Origin: Siphonodentalium dalli
Lineage: Eukaryota > Mollusca > Scaphopoda > Gadilida > Siphonodentaliidae
NCBI GenBank assembly: GCA_032622095.1
Contig: CP136066.1
Location: 42,111,835-42,175,834 of the forward strand
Direction: 5' to 3'
DNA: 64,000 nt
Shown here: positions 21,249 to 32,511 of the stretch, one piece after another
Layout of the letters: every line of letters begins with the position of its first letter
How positions within the stretch are numbered: position 1 is the first letter of the stretch
Position numbers and translations under genes: made by a program
The notes under the pieces: model-generated
Databases searched by the model: none
The model's input: the letters and a program-made list of their open reading frames with translations, nothing else
What the model was told of the DNA's origin: nothing

Positions 21249-21643
21249 CCCTTTACCCAACAAACCGGCCAAAACCGGCCAAATAAAGCTGCAACAGCCT
21301 AAATTAACTTGGGTCTGTCTCAATAAAACCATACAAATATGGATATCATTGGAACCGGCTCATTGCCCACATTGTGATAGTTACAGTTATACCCTGTGCC
21401 AATGCATTCTCTTATATATGCGAGTCGACCATAGGTCGCCTCGCATATATAAGAGAATGCATTGGCCTAAAAAAAAAACTTTTTTTAACACTTTTTACCA
21501 TTTTTTCTTACATTCTTTAACAATTTTATATTTTAATGTGTTAAGCCAATGCATTCTCTTATATATGCGAGGCGACCTATGGTCGACTCGCATATATAAG
21601 AGAATGCATTGGCACAGGGCCGTTCTGTTGGGTAAAGGGTTGG
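21249..21643 (+). mobile_element. MITE C1 with the B-type paired hairpins
   Basis: Left end TTAA plus CCCTTTACCCAACA, with CCGGCCAAAACCGGCC just inside. The right end is TGTTGGGTAAAGGG. Two hairpins (about 21398-21466 and 21546-21614) use the same arms as family B and the same reverse-complement relation. The right flank is TTGG, so one TTAA has mutated. Confidence 0.85.
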
Positions 21644-21649
21644 CACGCG

Positions 21650-22645
21650 CGGTGGGTAAATGTCAAAAATCGAAAAGGTTTGTAAAACCATCATCATCAC
21701 TAAAAATAGATAGACTTTGTTCTTATTTTTAGTATTGATAAATTTTCAGTGATGAGATTTCACATGTTGAAACAATTGATATGCAAACATTACTGTTACA
21801 GTGAATTAAAATTATTTTATCACTAAATATCGCCATATGTATTTGCAAACGAAATGCTTAATCTGAAAATCTGTGTTATCTGGAATATTTTCAATGCTTT
21901 TATAATGTGGCCTCCATGATATGATCAGAACTATGAGTTGATAAACTGGAACTGTAACAGTAACGTTTTGGTGTTTTCCATTTGGTTAACTGAACTACAG
22001 GTCATGGGAAACAATGTATAGTCTTACTGAGGCCTTGTGAGATATCGTTCGTAAATCACACGTGATGGCATCGACAATTTATGGATGAACGTAAGTATTT
22101 ATATAACACACGTGCCGATCATTTTCCTAATTTTCTCTTACACGTGACCACCCTTTGAGTTTTTGGGTGGCCCAGTGGAAGCGATTACATATCTATATGG
22201 GAAATCATTGCTGTGATGACAAATGAAATAGATTACTAACATGACGCGCATAGTGGCCATTATTAGTGAGTCTCCGTCTGATGTGAGTGGTGTCTATTGA
22301 CGTATAGACATCAATCGCAACTTCTCGGATTATCGTTCTTGCAGAAATAGTTCGTACGGAAATCACCGAGGTTTGCCGATTGGTATAGACATGTTCAGGT
22401 TACTACTAATCAGGCAGTTGGTTCGATTTGGGCAAGGACCAGTTTATAATGCGCGAAATTCGATAACAGCAGACTGCTGTCTAGATTTCTACTTCGTGGA
22501 AGTAACAGTATACATGTTAATACCAGAATTTCGCTCATGCAGTGTTGATATAATTGTTATGTGAATGAAAATTGTTATATATCTGTCGTCTGTCGCATCG
22601 TTCCTGCGACTCTCATGTTTATTTGCGCGCATGCAATTTCTCTTG
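21650..22645. other. No gene recognised
   Basis: AT-rich sequence. The part near 21780-21980 (GGAATATTTTCAATGCTTTT, AACTGTAACAGTAACG) is weakly like the interior of T1/T2 at 44.6 kb and 46.2 kb, so C1 may be inserted in a third T-type copy. The open frame 22373-22564 shows no domain. Confidence 0.35.
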
Positions 22646-22647
22646 TT

Positions 22648-22735
22648 GAATACACTGTTAGAAAAAAGACCGTCGCTTTAACGGTCTGAGAATGCGCAAC
22701 ATCGCTGCCAACCTTTGACCGTTAAACATACGGTC
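22648..22735. repeat. Left end of a CACTGTTAGAAA-type element
   Basis: CACTGTTAGAAAAAAGACCG is followed by self-complementary GACCGTCGCTTTAACGGTC and GACCGTTAAACATACGGTC. No matching right end was found within 1 kb, so it is a fragment. Confidence 0.4.
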
Positions 22736-22849
22736 AGGCCGTAGCATTAACTCTAAAAGAAATTCGTGAAAACACAAAGACTGATGAAACGTCACAAATG
22801 TTAAAAAATGTGATTCATCATGGATGGCCTGAGAATAAGAAGGACTTAC

Positions 22850-22867
22850 CTGGTCAAACTCAGCCAT
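22850..22867 (-). CDS. Candidate first coding exon (six codons) with splice donor
   Basis: On the minus strand AATATGGCTGAG gives a start with A at -3 and G at +4. It is followed by six codons (M-A-E-F-D-Q) ending in CAG and the strong donor GTAAGT (22849-22844). About 25 bp upstream is CATATAAG, a possible TATA box, and MITE K1 begins 51 bp upstream of the start. No downstream exon was identified, so it could be a chance match. Confidence 0.25.
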
Positions 22868-22917
22868 ATTGGACGTTCAGAGACGACTTATATGTGCACG
22901 ATGATGTGATATATATA

Positions 22918-23372
22918 GGTTACACTGGTGTAAATGTTTTCCGTAGGCCTCAGTGCTAAAGTTTTAGCGTATAGTGTTAGCAATATAAATGTTGGGTCCA
23001 AAATTTTCATTAAATCTGAAAAAATTGACATTTTGGGGAACTTTTTACACCAAAAAATCATGTCTGTCTAGCAGGGAATTCGCCTTTAAATCTTATGTTT
23101 TCGTAACTAGTGTCAGAACCGCATAAAAATAATACTGTCATATTTTAGACCACACCAAAAAATTCAAACTTCATTACAAAGGGTTAATTCCTGTGCCAAT
23201 GGTTTTTTTACCTATGGGAAATCATAGGGAAGAGGTGTGATGATTTTTTTATGCAAAAAGCACACAAGGCTATTGACCAACCAGGGCCCAGTGTCTATTT
23301 TATTCTCTCCTATATATTCCTCCCGCATCCGCTAGATGTCACTCCGAACCCTATTTACACCAGTGTGTAACC
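22918..23372 (+). mobile_element. MITE K1
   Basis: 455 bp with ends GGTTACACTGGTGTAAAT and TTTACACCAGTGTGTAACC, flanked by TA. The interior has GGCCTCAGTGCTAAAG, GTGTCAGAACCGCATAAAAA and GCATCCGCTAGATGTCACTC. K2 at 24273 is a very similar copy. Confidence 0.85.
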
Positions 23373-23375
23373 TAA

Positions 23376-24270
23376 ACGATAGCCCGCTTTTTCATGGAAT
23401 AATTGTAACTCCCTACATTTCTTCAGAATTACCCATCAATGAAAAAAATGTGTTAAAAAACAATATCACTTCTGTTGTTCTTTATTTATCACACACAATT
23501 TAACCCCACCCCCTTTAACAAATTATTCATCAAAAAAGCACAATTTTCCACCACCAGTCATGTTCAGGCCCCATTTCACTCAGTTTTAGGGGTCTGGTGT
23601 TGCAAACTTGGATCAGCTATGGACGACTGTACAAGATTCTTTCCATGAGAGAACTTCTGGTGATGTGAGGTCATAGAGTCCAGATCTGATCAACTGAGCA
23701 TCAACCGCATGACTTTATCAGCACATTGAAGACTAAAATATGACATTTTCAGGTCTGCAAGGGTGATCCAAGATAACTGGATGTGGATGTATATTGAATT
23801 AGTTGAATAAAGATATGCTCTCTTTGAATTGATGAAGCATTTTTTTAAATGTGTCCAAGTTTTAGTGCTATTAACCTTCAAATGGCCATACCCACCAGTG
23901 GAAATGACACACTTTTATGATATATATCTGTATATCACTGGCTATAAAATCCAAAATACTTGTTAGATTAGCTTCTTATAACAATTGATATATGTGTCGT
24001 TGACATGCTCATGTTATGGGTCATTTGCATTATCATGTGACTATTACCACCTTGAAAAAATTTGAAATTACCTTGAAAAATTGGCATTTTTTATGAAAAA
24101 TCTTATTATTTTTTTGGCCGATGTAAGTGAAAGAAGACATCAGCAGCAAGAATAGCCACACCATACATGAGATATTCATCGGACTGAAAGACCAGGCTCT
24201 GTAAAATGCATTAAAATGCTTTAAAGTGACTCACAGGAATCAAAAATGCCAAAAAGCTATTTTTTCCCTT
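23376..24270. other. No gene recognised
   Basis: About 900 bp between two K elements. Short frames only, AT-rich, with no reverse-transcriptase motif. It therefore does not look like the missing 5' part of the retroelement that follows. Confidence 0.4.
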
Positions 24271-24272
24271 TA

Positions 24273-24724
24273 GGTTACACTGGTGTAAATGTCTTCCATA
24301 GGCCTCAGTGCTAACGTTTTAGCATATAGTGTTGGCAATATAAATGTTGGGTCCAAAATTTTCTTTAAATCTGAAAACTTGACATTTTGGGAAACTTTTT
24401 ACACAAAAAAATCATGTCTGTCTAGCAGGGAATTCGCCTTTAAATCTTATGTTTTCATAACTAGTGTCAGAACCGCATAAAAAAATACTGTCATATCTTA
24501 GACCACACCAAACAATTCAAACTTCAATACAAAGGGTTAATTCCTGTGCCAATGGTTTTGTTTACCTATGGGAAATCATAGGGAAGAGGTGTGATGATTT
24601 TTTTATGTGAAAAGCACACAAGGCTATTGACCAATCAGGGCCCAGTGTCTATTTTATTCTCTCCTATATATTCCTCCCGCATCCGCTAGATGTCACTCCG
24701 AACCCTATTTACACCAGTGTAACA
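24273..24724 (+). mobile_element. MITE K2, abutting the Gypsy remnant
   Basis: Starts TA plus GGTTACACTGGTGTAAAT and ends TTTACACCAGTGTAAC. Its right end joins directly to retroelement coding sequence (KGDRVVIP...), which is where that element's preserved part begins. Confidence 0.85.
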
Positions 24725-25777
24725 TAAAGGGGACAGAGTTGTGATTCCTACAAACTGTGTAACTCGAATCATACAATTGCTACATATTTCACATTTTGGC
24801 ATGGAAAAGACCAAAAACAATGCGAGGCAAACAGTGTATTGGCCAAACATGACGACGGACACTGAGAGCTACATTTCGAAATGTAATACTTGTTTAAAGC
24901 ATATACATGCAAATCAGAAGGAACCACTGCAACCCCATGACATTCCTGAACTCCCATGAAAAAACAAAGTTGGAATAGACATATTTCACTATAAATCAGA
25001 GGATTATCTGATGATTGTGGACTATCACTCGAAATTTCCAGAGACATGTTTATTATCATCCTTGAAGACGTGCAGTGTCATAAATAGTCTAAAATCAGTG
25101 TTCAGTAGACTAGGAATACCGATGACAATAGTCTGTGACAATGCACCAAATCTGACCAGTGAGGAGATGCACATGTTCGCCAAACAATGGGGCATCACAA
25201 TAACAACATCGTCACCACAAAATGTGAAGACACAGGTGAGGATCCACACCTGGCAATATTGGATTTTCGCCATACACCTATTGAAAATGGAATACCATCA
25301 CCTGCTGAGATTATATTCGGTAGAAAGCTGAGAACACGCACACCAGTGAGCAATAAAGTTCTCAAACCTAAAACAACACCAGATGTGATTAATAAAGTTC
25401 GAGAGAGACAGCAGAAGCAGAAATCTGTCCATGATCGATCAGCTAAGAAACTAACACCTGTAACAAAAGGACAAATCGTTAGAATGAGGAATGTGAAAAC
25501 CAATCAGTGGACACCGGCAAAGGTGAAGGACATTTCTGATGCGCCGAACTCATACATCATAGAAACTAAATTTGGTGGAATATATCGAAGGAATAGACGA
25601 GACATTTTGGCAACAAATGAGAAGGAGTATATAAACTTTAAATATGATGATTACGATCAAGACATAACTCCAAATTCTATTACAATCATAAGTAGACCAA
25701 ATCAAAGTTCACAAACCAGAAGTGGCAGAATATCAAAAACACAACTGAGATTTGAAAATGAATACAACTGGAGATGA
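24725..25777 (+). pseudogene. Ty3/Gypsy-type integrase remnant, broken
   Basis: The frame opens with KGDRVVIPTN, then a zinc-binding H-H-C-C region (H in LLHISHFG, C-x2-C in KCNTC). The catalytic core follows, with D in VGIDIF and D in IVCDNAP. Three breaks are visible: an in-frame TGA at 24957-24959 just before the core, a deletion plus frameshift near 25220-25240, and consequent loss of the segment that should carry the catalytic Glu. After the shift, TGEDPHLAILDFRHTPIENG and FGRKLRTRTPV mark the integrase C-terminal part, which ends at 25777. Protease and reverse transcriptase are absent. It would have inserted retroelement cDNA when intact; it cannot be functional now. Confidence 0.85.
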
Positions 25778-25837
25778 ACAATGACTCATTATGACTGTAA
25801 ATAATATTGGGACTTAAGTAGAGCTTTAATGTTTGTG

Positions 25838-25849
25838 GAAAAAGGGGGA
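25838..25849 (+). other. Polypurine tract of the Gypsy remnant
   Basis: GGAAAAAGGGGGA immediately precedes the LTR start TG. This is the expected position of the plus-strand primer in LTR retroelements. Confidence 0.75.
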
Positions 25850-25983
25850 TGTTATATATAGAGAGTTCATATTCCCACGAACTCAATTTTATAGAAGTTA
25901 GTACCTTATACAAATGTCGTACTCAATTATAGATAAGCATCACATACTTTGTATATATCATTCTGCACTCTCTATATATAACA
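25850..25983 (+). repeat. 134-bp 3' LTR of the Gypsy remnant
   Basis: Runs from TGTTATATATAGAGAG to CTCTCTATATATAACA. It therefore starts TG, ends CA, and its last 16 bases are an exact inverted copy of the first 16. It sits directly after the polypurine tract. 134 bp is short for a Gypsy-type LTR. No 5' LTR is seen in the window. Confidence 0.75.
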
Positions 25984-25989
25984 AATACT

Positions 25990-26812
25990 AATTTCGACCA
26001 TTCTAAAACATGAATCGGCCATTTTAAGCCATACAAAGAACAAAGCTACACGTTTCACAGTTAAAACTAGTCCTATTATACTACCATTAACGTGAAGCAG
26101 GCGCGTATATAGAAGCGGCGTATATGGGCAGCGCAAAAGGGGGCGGACAGCGGAGCGCGTTACATGTCCCTGTGGTGTACCTCAAGCATTTCCAACTATT
26201 GGAAATATCAAACCCAACACCCGAATGGTGCTCATGGGAATGCGACGCTTGGAATCTCTCCCCTGATGTTGAGACATTCTGGACTCCTCGACCTTTGACC
26301 TATTATGCAGTATACGCATTCTGTGCTGTCCGCCCTTTGACCTCTTATGCAGTATACGACACGGAGAATGACGAGGTTTGCCGAATGGATGATGGGAATG
26401 CGACACTCGGATTCTCTCCCTTGTTTATGAGAGTGCGACATCAAACTCCATACAGCGCCCTCTATACGCTATCGCTGCGATATAGCACTGCCACAATGAT
26501 GGTGCTTTGCAGACGATAAATCTATTTTACATATCGTCGCGGAACTGTATTTAGTCATCTATTATTTTTTTATTTTTTTAGTTTGCAATAATGGTAATTC
26601 TTTCGGTATTGATAAGAACAATATGAACTGAGCCAGACATAGACAATTTTAATCCTAAAACGTACGAACTAAAACACGTAAGAATTCCTTACCAATTAAT
26701 GTCATTATGGCAGTGGTATCTCAGCGGAGCGATGGGAGATAACTTTGCCTGGAGTTTGGTGCGACATGTGCACTCGGGTTCTCTCCCCTGATGACGAGAG
26801 AGCGACACACGT
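25990..26812. other. Non-coding, repeated CGACACTCGGATTCTCTCCC phrase
   Basis: Two related copies of GACCT(A/C)TTATGCAGTATACG near 26297-26360 and three of the GAATGCGACACTCGGATTCT type (26236, 26396, 26770) show local duplication. The overlapping open frames on both strands arise from this. Confidence 0.4.
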
Positions 26813-26815
26813 ATT

Positions 26816-27265
26816 GGTTACAGTGAAGTAATTATTTCCCATAGGCCTCAGTGTTAACATATAATGGCCTGCAGCCCTGACTATCCACGAATTGTGATAA
26901 ATGAGTACATGGTCACCAGGATTGACATCTGCGCAAAGTTTCTGCATGAAAAAAATGATATCGTCGAGCATGGAATGTACCTTTAAATTTGGGATTTATA
27001 ATCGAGAGTCAGAATTGCATGAAAAAAATATTGACATTTTTTACCTCAAACCAAAAAAAATTAATCTAGGAACCACGTGCTTTACAATGTGCCAATGTTT
27101 TGTTTGGAGTCTGAAATTTCAAGAGGAGTGATTGCATGTATTTTATATGTTTAAATATCGAAACTACTATTAACCAACCAGAGCTCAGAATTTTTTTAAT
27201 TCTCTCCTGCATCTTGGTCCAAAATCCGTTGGAGGGCGCTACCGATCGAATTACTTCACTGTAAC
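26816..27265 (+). mobile_element. MITE K3 with altered, matching ends
   Basis: Ends GGTTACAGTGAAGTAATTA and AATTACTTCACTGTAAC. They differ from the K1/K2 ends but remain complementary to each other. The interior retains GGCCTCAGTGTTAACA, CATGTA, CAACCAGAGCTCAG and TCTCTCCTGCATC of the family. Confidence 0.75.
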
Positions 27266-27269
27266 ATAT

Positions 27270-28330
27270 TCTCTCACATGATCATGGGAATGCACATATT
27301 CCAACCAAAAAGCAATCCTCACTAAAGCTGGAGTTCAATCGATCAAACTTAAGTGTCTTTTAGGTTGCTTATCCCCAAAATTGAATGCAATTGCGGTTTA
27401 ATGAAACCTCGCGAGTGAGTGGATCCATTTGTGATTGTTATATTGATCTCGGCTGATAGTGTGACGAGGAGTGGATCCTAATTATGGACTTAAGAACGTC
27501 TGCCAGCAATCTTAACTGTCGTCTGCTCTGCTGGAAAGAAATTGGTCTCCGTGGATCGGATCTGATTCATTCTGGGCCACTGAGCTAGCTCATAGGCGAC
27601 GGAACAGGGTTGAGCACACACACATGGTCTCCATACAACTTGCCGGCGACAGACATATGTAAAATGCTCATATTTTAATGGGGGAAAAGTTCCCTTGAAG
27701 CTGCACGAAGGTTTGCCCTCTCGACCGTCAAACTTGTTCAGCCTCTCTAACTGCATGACATTGGCTCGGAATAGGTATATAATTTCGGCCGCGATTTAAA
27801 GGGTAATGTGGTGCGGTGTCTCCATAGACCTCATTTGATTCATTGTACCCCCGTGACGAAGTTATGGGGTATTTTTAGGAGTCAGCTTGTCCGTCCGTCT
27901 GTCGGGGCGTGGACGCAACTGTGTCCTACATTTTTCAGTCAACATTTGTTTAACTTGGCACATACATTTAGTAACAGTGGAACCTGTGAATCTGCGATTA
28001 TGATGTCCTTCTGACACAGCTAGTGGGGTTATCTCCGTTTTGGGATTTTCGATTTTTCGTAACACCCTGTAACATCTATAATTTTATCCGAACTTGTGTT
28101 CCTTGTGGGGGTTTTTTTTTCTTCGAAAAACAGATATGTTAATATGGATACATTTAGTGAGCCCGAATGCACTGCGGGATATAGTTATTCCCACTGGATC
28201 AGTCCTGCTTCTATAGTTGAGCCCGGGCCATTGAGCTTTGGCCGACCTCTTCTGATCGTATATGTAAGCCGAATCAATTCATGGGGTATTTTGTTTATTG
28301 AGATTTGCCGTCGTTTTGGTTGCTATATAG
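27270..28330. other. Non-coding; TCCGTCCGTCTGTC repeat
   Basis: At 27855-28050, GGGGTATTTTTAGGAGTCAG plus TTGTCCGTCCGTCTGTCG and TTAACTTGGCACATACATTT form a dispersed repeat of the kind common in invertebrate introns. No gene is supported; the frame 27490-27756 (minus) shows no domain. Confidence 0.35.
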
Positions 28331-28335
28331 GCAAT

Positions 28336-28432
28336 GCCATGACGTTGATGGTCGTGCCAATGTGTTATTTCCTGGCGTTGATAGTCGTACCAATGTGCTT
28401 TTGCCCGGCGTTGATAATCGTACCAATGTGTG
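28336..28432 (+). repeat. ~33-bp tandem repeat, three copies
   Basis: Three imperfect units of GGCGTTGATAGTCGTACCAA plus TGTGTTATTTCCT. Confidence 0.75.
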
Positions 28433-28434
28433 GA

Positions 28435-29245
28435 CGAGAGGCCGCACACAGTGTTAACTTCATGCACCGAACTCAACTGCACGCAGAGTCCAACCGGTAA
28501 TCACTTAGAAACCACCGATAATCTCCTAGAAACCACCCGGTAAGGACATACATGTAGTAACCTCGGGAAACTGACACACATGCGCAGACACACGAACAAG
28601 GATAGCTTCACTTTTTACCATAAATCAGCGCCTATCTGGAATAGATCCATTCTGCTTCGGCATGGCTGCATGACGGCTAGCTGTGTGTGTTGTAGGTATA
28701 CATCCTTCCTAACGGACTGAGCCAACCGGCTACGTGGGATGGCTTGGAATTGTTCTGGGTGGCTTGAGCCCGGGATGTTCGAAAGGTCCTCTCCTTCACC
28801 CATCATATTACGCCTGTATTAATAAAATCATAACATAACAATACATTAATGAATTTTTCTTTCTTTATTGTTCTATTCTTTGGTAGGTCTTCTTTTGGTG
28901 GTGGAGAGGTACACGAGGCTCTTAATGAAGTTGTTTGGTCAAGATAGCTTGCGCTATGCTAGCAGTACACGATTTCGGGTGTTGTTGGGGGGTAAACAAT
29001 AAACAAAGTTGTTTCTGCGGGCATAACTGCCAGTGTAGCCTGTTTTATATTATGACATTTATGCATGGTTTGATGGTTTAACTATTTTACAAAACTGGGG
29101 GGGGGGGTGAACAATTGCATGGGTTGCATGCGTAACATGATTTGCGTATAAACCGTGTGTTTGTTTAAAGGAAAATATCCCGAATGCTCTCCCCTGAATT
29201 GATCTGCTCTTGCAAGACAACATTTTGAAATTGCTACCATAACAT
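28435..29245. other. Non-coding region beyond the LINE 3' end
   Basis: On the minus strand, 28720-28690 contains GTTGGCTCAGTCCGTTAG, which resembles a Pol III A box, but no B box follows at the right distance. There is also a G11 run at 29097-29108. The LINE's 3' untranslated region may lie here; its end is not defined. Confidence 0.3.
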
Positions 29246-29399
29246 TTGTCTATGTCAAATATTTCTCAGCTCTAACATAGCTCTATCAGGTATACATAAT
29301 TTAAGAAATTTATTTGCTGACATTCGAGTGCATATGGCATCGACAAATTTGTTATTGAAATAGGATTTGGAAAGTAGAATTTCCATGTGAGTATAGGAG

Positions 29400-30212
29400 T
29401 CAACTTCTCTGAGAAAGGAGGACCCAAAATGCCCATGATCTTGCACCTTTATAGGCTTCTTGTTTTGATTCATTGAAAACCATTATGACGGATTTGGATG
29501 AAATATAACCGAAGCGCCACTTATTACTGTGTTTAATGCATAACTCATATAAGCCAATAAGACCTGGTCCGGATAGAGAGAGAAGCGCTATGTCATCGGC
29601 TTGGGTAGGAGATGAACAATTCAATGAGTGGATACGAATGCCTAATTTTGATTTATGAATAATATGGAGAGGTCGTCTGCGTATATTGTGTACCACAGAG
29701 GTGATAGTATGGACCCCTGTCTGGTTCCTTGCGACAAGGAAAACCAGTCGGAATATGCTCCGTCGCTGCGGATACAACATTTTATGTCAGACAATAATTC
29801 TCGTATGATATGCCATGCAAGTTTTGCCTTTTAATCATCTGTGAAATAATTTAAACAAGAGGCCATTGGGCCACACACAATCGAAAGCTTTACCCACATC
29901 CAATAGCCATGAGTAAAGCTTATTGTGGTGTTCCCTGACGTAACTGATACATTCTTGCACAAAACAGGATGTCATGGTGCAACTGATCCCTTTTTCAAAA
30001 CCGTGTTGTAACGGATGGACGGCGACTAAAGACGGTGTGTACGTTTCCAATCGAAGTGATACCACTCTCTCAAATATCGTATAAATGGTAGGTAATATGG
30101 TAATTGCTCGGTAGCTATCAAAGCTGTCTTTAAGTTTTCGTCCTCCCTTGTAAAGAGACACCACGACGCCCCGTTTCGCTATACAAGAGGTACATCTGAG
30201 TATTCAAACATA
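29400..30212 (-). pseudogene. LINE reverse transcriptase, main portion
   Basis: Contains finger motif SYRAITILPT (about 30110-30080), palm motif A LLDVGKAFDCVW (about 29900-29860) and motif C QADDIALLS (about 29600-29570). At 29473 the frame shifts, and SYTHMEILLSKSYFNN continues in the next frame to ~29255. Confidence 0.8.
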
Positions 30213-30276
30213 TGTGACCCGCCATATCAAATCCAGTCGTAAGTCGGTATTGTTTTACCCTGTGCCAATGCAGTCT

Positions 30277-30318
<42 letters not shown>

Positions 30319-30669
30319 AGAATGCATTGGCCTAACAATTTTTTATCATTTTTTTTAAATAAATGTTTCTTACAATTTTTAGGACATAAAATAAAAAACA
30401 TCCATTACCCTGCAGGGAGCCCCACACATATATAGAATCATATAGAAGAGTGTCGTCTGCTCATGTTTGTCTGGGGCTCTGTATGGGTGAAATTATAAAA
30501 TTGTTAAAGAATACAAGAACAAATTATTAAAATTGTAAAAAATTGTTAGGCCAATGCATTCTCTTATATATGCGAGGCGACCTATGGTCGACTCGCATAT
30601 ATAAAAGAATGCATTGGCACAGGGTAAAAAAATCCCGACTTACGACTGGATTTGATATGGCGGGTCACA
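30213..30669. mobile_element. MITE B3 inserted in the LINE; one hairpin replaced by TA repeat
   Basis: TGTGACCCGCC to GGCGGGTCACA with TA on both flanks (30211-30212, 30670-30671). The left hairpin has lost its CGAGTCGACC core and is now a (TA) run of about 40 bp at 30276-30316 between GTCTCT and AGAGAATGC. The right hairpin (about 30549-30617) is intact. It interrupts the LINE between LFSH and the KRGVVVSLY motif. Confidence 0.9.
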
Positions 30670-31479
30670 TATGTGAGAATAAATGTGCGAAGCAACTGAG
30701 CAACGCTTCACCACCGTAAAGTATGTGCTCATAGAAACTGAGTCGTATCCATGTGCTTTGTTCCTATATATCTAGTCTGTTGAGTAAGTTACTGAGTTCA
30801 TATGCGGTTACAGGATGTGTAATAAGTACATCACATCAGCTTGATGATGAGTGACTGGTGGTGTTAATGATGAAATTATTTACAAAGTTATATATAGTTG
30901 TCTACATCATATACTGGATCAGTTGACTCAGTGAAGATTGATTTATAATATTCAGCCCATGCGCTGACTATCTCCGTTCTACCTCTGAGAATGGTGTCGT
31001 TATGTTTGAAGAAAGGGAGAGAAGAGTTGTGACTTTTTCTGTCACTTTTCAGTAAGCGGTAGAACGTTGCTAGGTCCAGTTCAAGCTCGAAATGCTTATC
31101 GCGCAAAACAATTTACTGGATTTTCTACGTTGACAGATCGGAAGTTACGTTTTGCATCTTTATAGTTTGCATATATGAAGGAAATAAGTTGCCTCTTGGT
31201 CGGCCATCTTGAATCCAGAAAGGCTTCATCGGGTGCCTTTGAAATTTTGATATGGGAATGACTTCTCTGGATGAACGCAGAAGCGCGTTTACTATATCGT
31301 TATCTATATTGATCCAACGAGAATATATCGGTAATTTGAAATTGAGGAAGGTACGATTCCAGTTTTGACTGGTAATCTTCCAGAAGATCGGTGTTGTTAT
31401 TTAAAAGCTTCCATCTGAATTTCTCTGGAGCCTGGCTGTCGAAGAACAGTCGAGATCAAATTCTTTAGACATTTCGATA

Positions 31480-31935
31480 TATAGGCTTATATGATTAGAA
31501 ACATTAAGGGAAGCGTCGTAAAATATTTGAGCATTGACCGGATTAGAAAATGGTCGATATTAGACCCGACTGAAGAATCATCTGCAAGTACGAAGGTTGT
31601 TATATTTGAGTCGGCGCTTGGGACTTCAATGACATATTTTAAAGAGAAGTGTGCGAGCAATTCTTGAAATCGCTTATTACGATTATCACTTCTCGCCAAC
31701 ATCCCATTGAAGTCACCGATCAGGATCGGAGTACCTAGAGGTATGAATAATTCTAAGATATCGTACAATGACTTGATATACGTGTCGTATAGTTCGGCGG
31801 GAGAGGTTGAGGAAGGTAAGTATACTTAAAATATGTACATGAAGGAATTTGGAGTAATTTCGAGTTGTATATAGCTGCTATGCGGTCATCTTCAAGGTCG
31901 ACGACTGAAATTTTAGAATCGTGACGGTCGTGGCA
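31480..31935 (-). pseudogene. LINE endonuclease, 3' portion
   Basis: Apurinic-type endonuclease sequence: GTPILIGDFNGM contains the G-D-x-N motif and SNIDHFLI the S-x-I-D-H motif near the end of the fold. These are the DNA-nicking residues of non-LTR retrotransposons. The N-terminal piece lies beyond M1 at 32511-32693. Confidence 0.8.
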
Positions 31936-31956
31936 TATAAGATACTGACGCCACCA

Positions 31957-32511
31957 GGGGGGGGGGGGGGTGAAAAAATTTCTTCCGGCACGTATGCCGG
32001 GGTGGGTGGGTGGTCAAAGCCACCAACAAGCAATTTTTTCCGCAACTAAAAAAAAATTTACCGCTTGTTTTTAGTGTTTTGGCAATGAGCTGGGCTTCAA
32101 AACCACTTTGAATCAGTTTGAATGAGAGAAATAATGTAATTCTAACTGGTAAACTGACTGCAGGCAGGCAGGCAGGCAGTTTTGAAATCCAAGATGGCCG
32201 CTGGCAGCCATGTTTTTTTGGCCGAATGACCTCAAAATTACTTATTCCTATTTACATGTCCATGTTAACATCCATGATAAATAGTATGCACATAAATTCA
32301 TATACAGCTGTTTACAGTGAATTTCCCCCCGCAAATCTCTGTTTTAGTGTTAAAAGGGGGGGTGGGTGTCAAAAAATGGTCGGAAAAAACTGCCGAAAAC
32401 GGAAAAAAATTTGGCGGTGGGGGTGGGTGGGTACAAAAAATGATCGAAAGGGGAAAAAATGCCATACGTGCCTGAAATTTTTTTCCGACCCCCCCCCCCC
32501 CCCCCCCCCCC
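31957..32511 (+). mobile_element. Element M1 with G-run and C-run ends, 11-13 bp duplication
   Basis: About 555 bp, beginning with 12 G and ending with ~22 C. Inner terminal repeats are GAAAAAATTTC plus GGCACGTATG and their complements. It sits in the LINE endonuclease, and CTGACGCCACCAG is present on both sides (about 31945-31957 and 32511-32523). It contains AATCCAAGATGGCCGCTGGC, GGTGGGTGGGT and a four-fold GGCA run (CAGGCAGGCAGGCAGGCAG). No ORF. The long duplication hints at a Mutator-like or other 9-11-bp-target family, which is inference. Confidence 0.8.

Noticed and set aside
21349-21732. Recurring peptide with CQCILLYMRVDHRSPRIYKR
   Set aside because: It appears wherever the B/C hairpin occurs, in both orientations; it is a by-product of the palindrome.
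26124-26519. 131-codon plus-strand frame and two opposing minus-strand frames
   Set aside because: Open frames on both strands coincide with a local duplication of GACCTnTTATGCAGTATACG; no recognisable domain or splice context.
28615-28806. Pol III-type gene or SINE suggested by GTTGGCTCAGTCCGTTAG
   Set aside because: The B-box-like GGGCTCAAGCC lies upstream rather than downstream of this A-box-like stretch on the same strand, so the order is wrong for a tRNA-type promoter.
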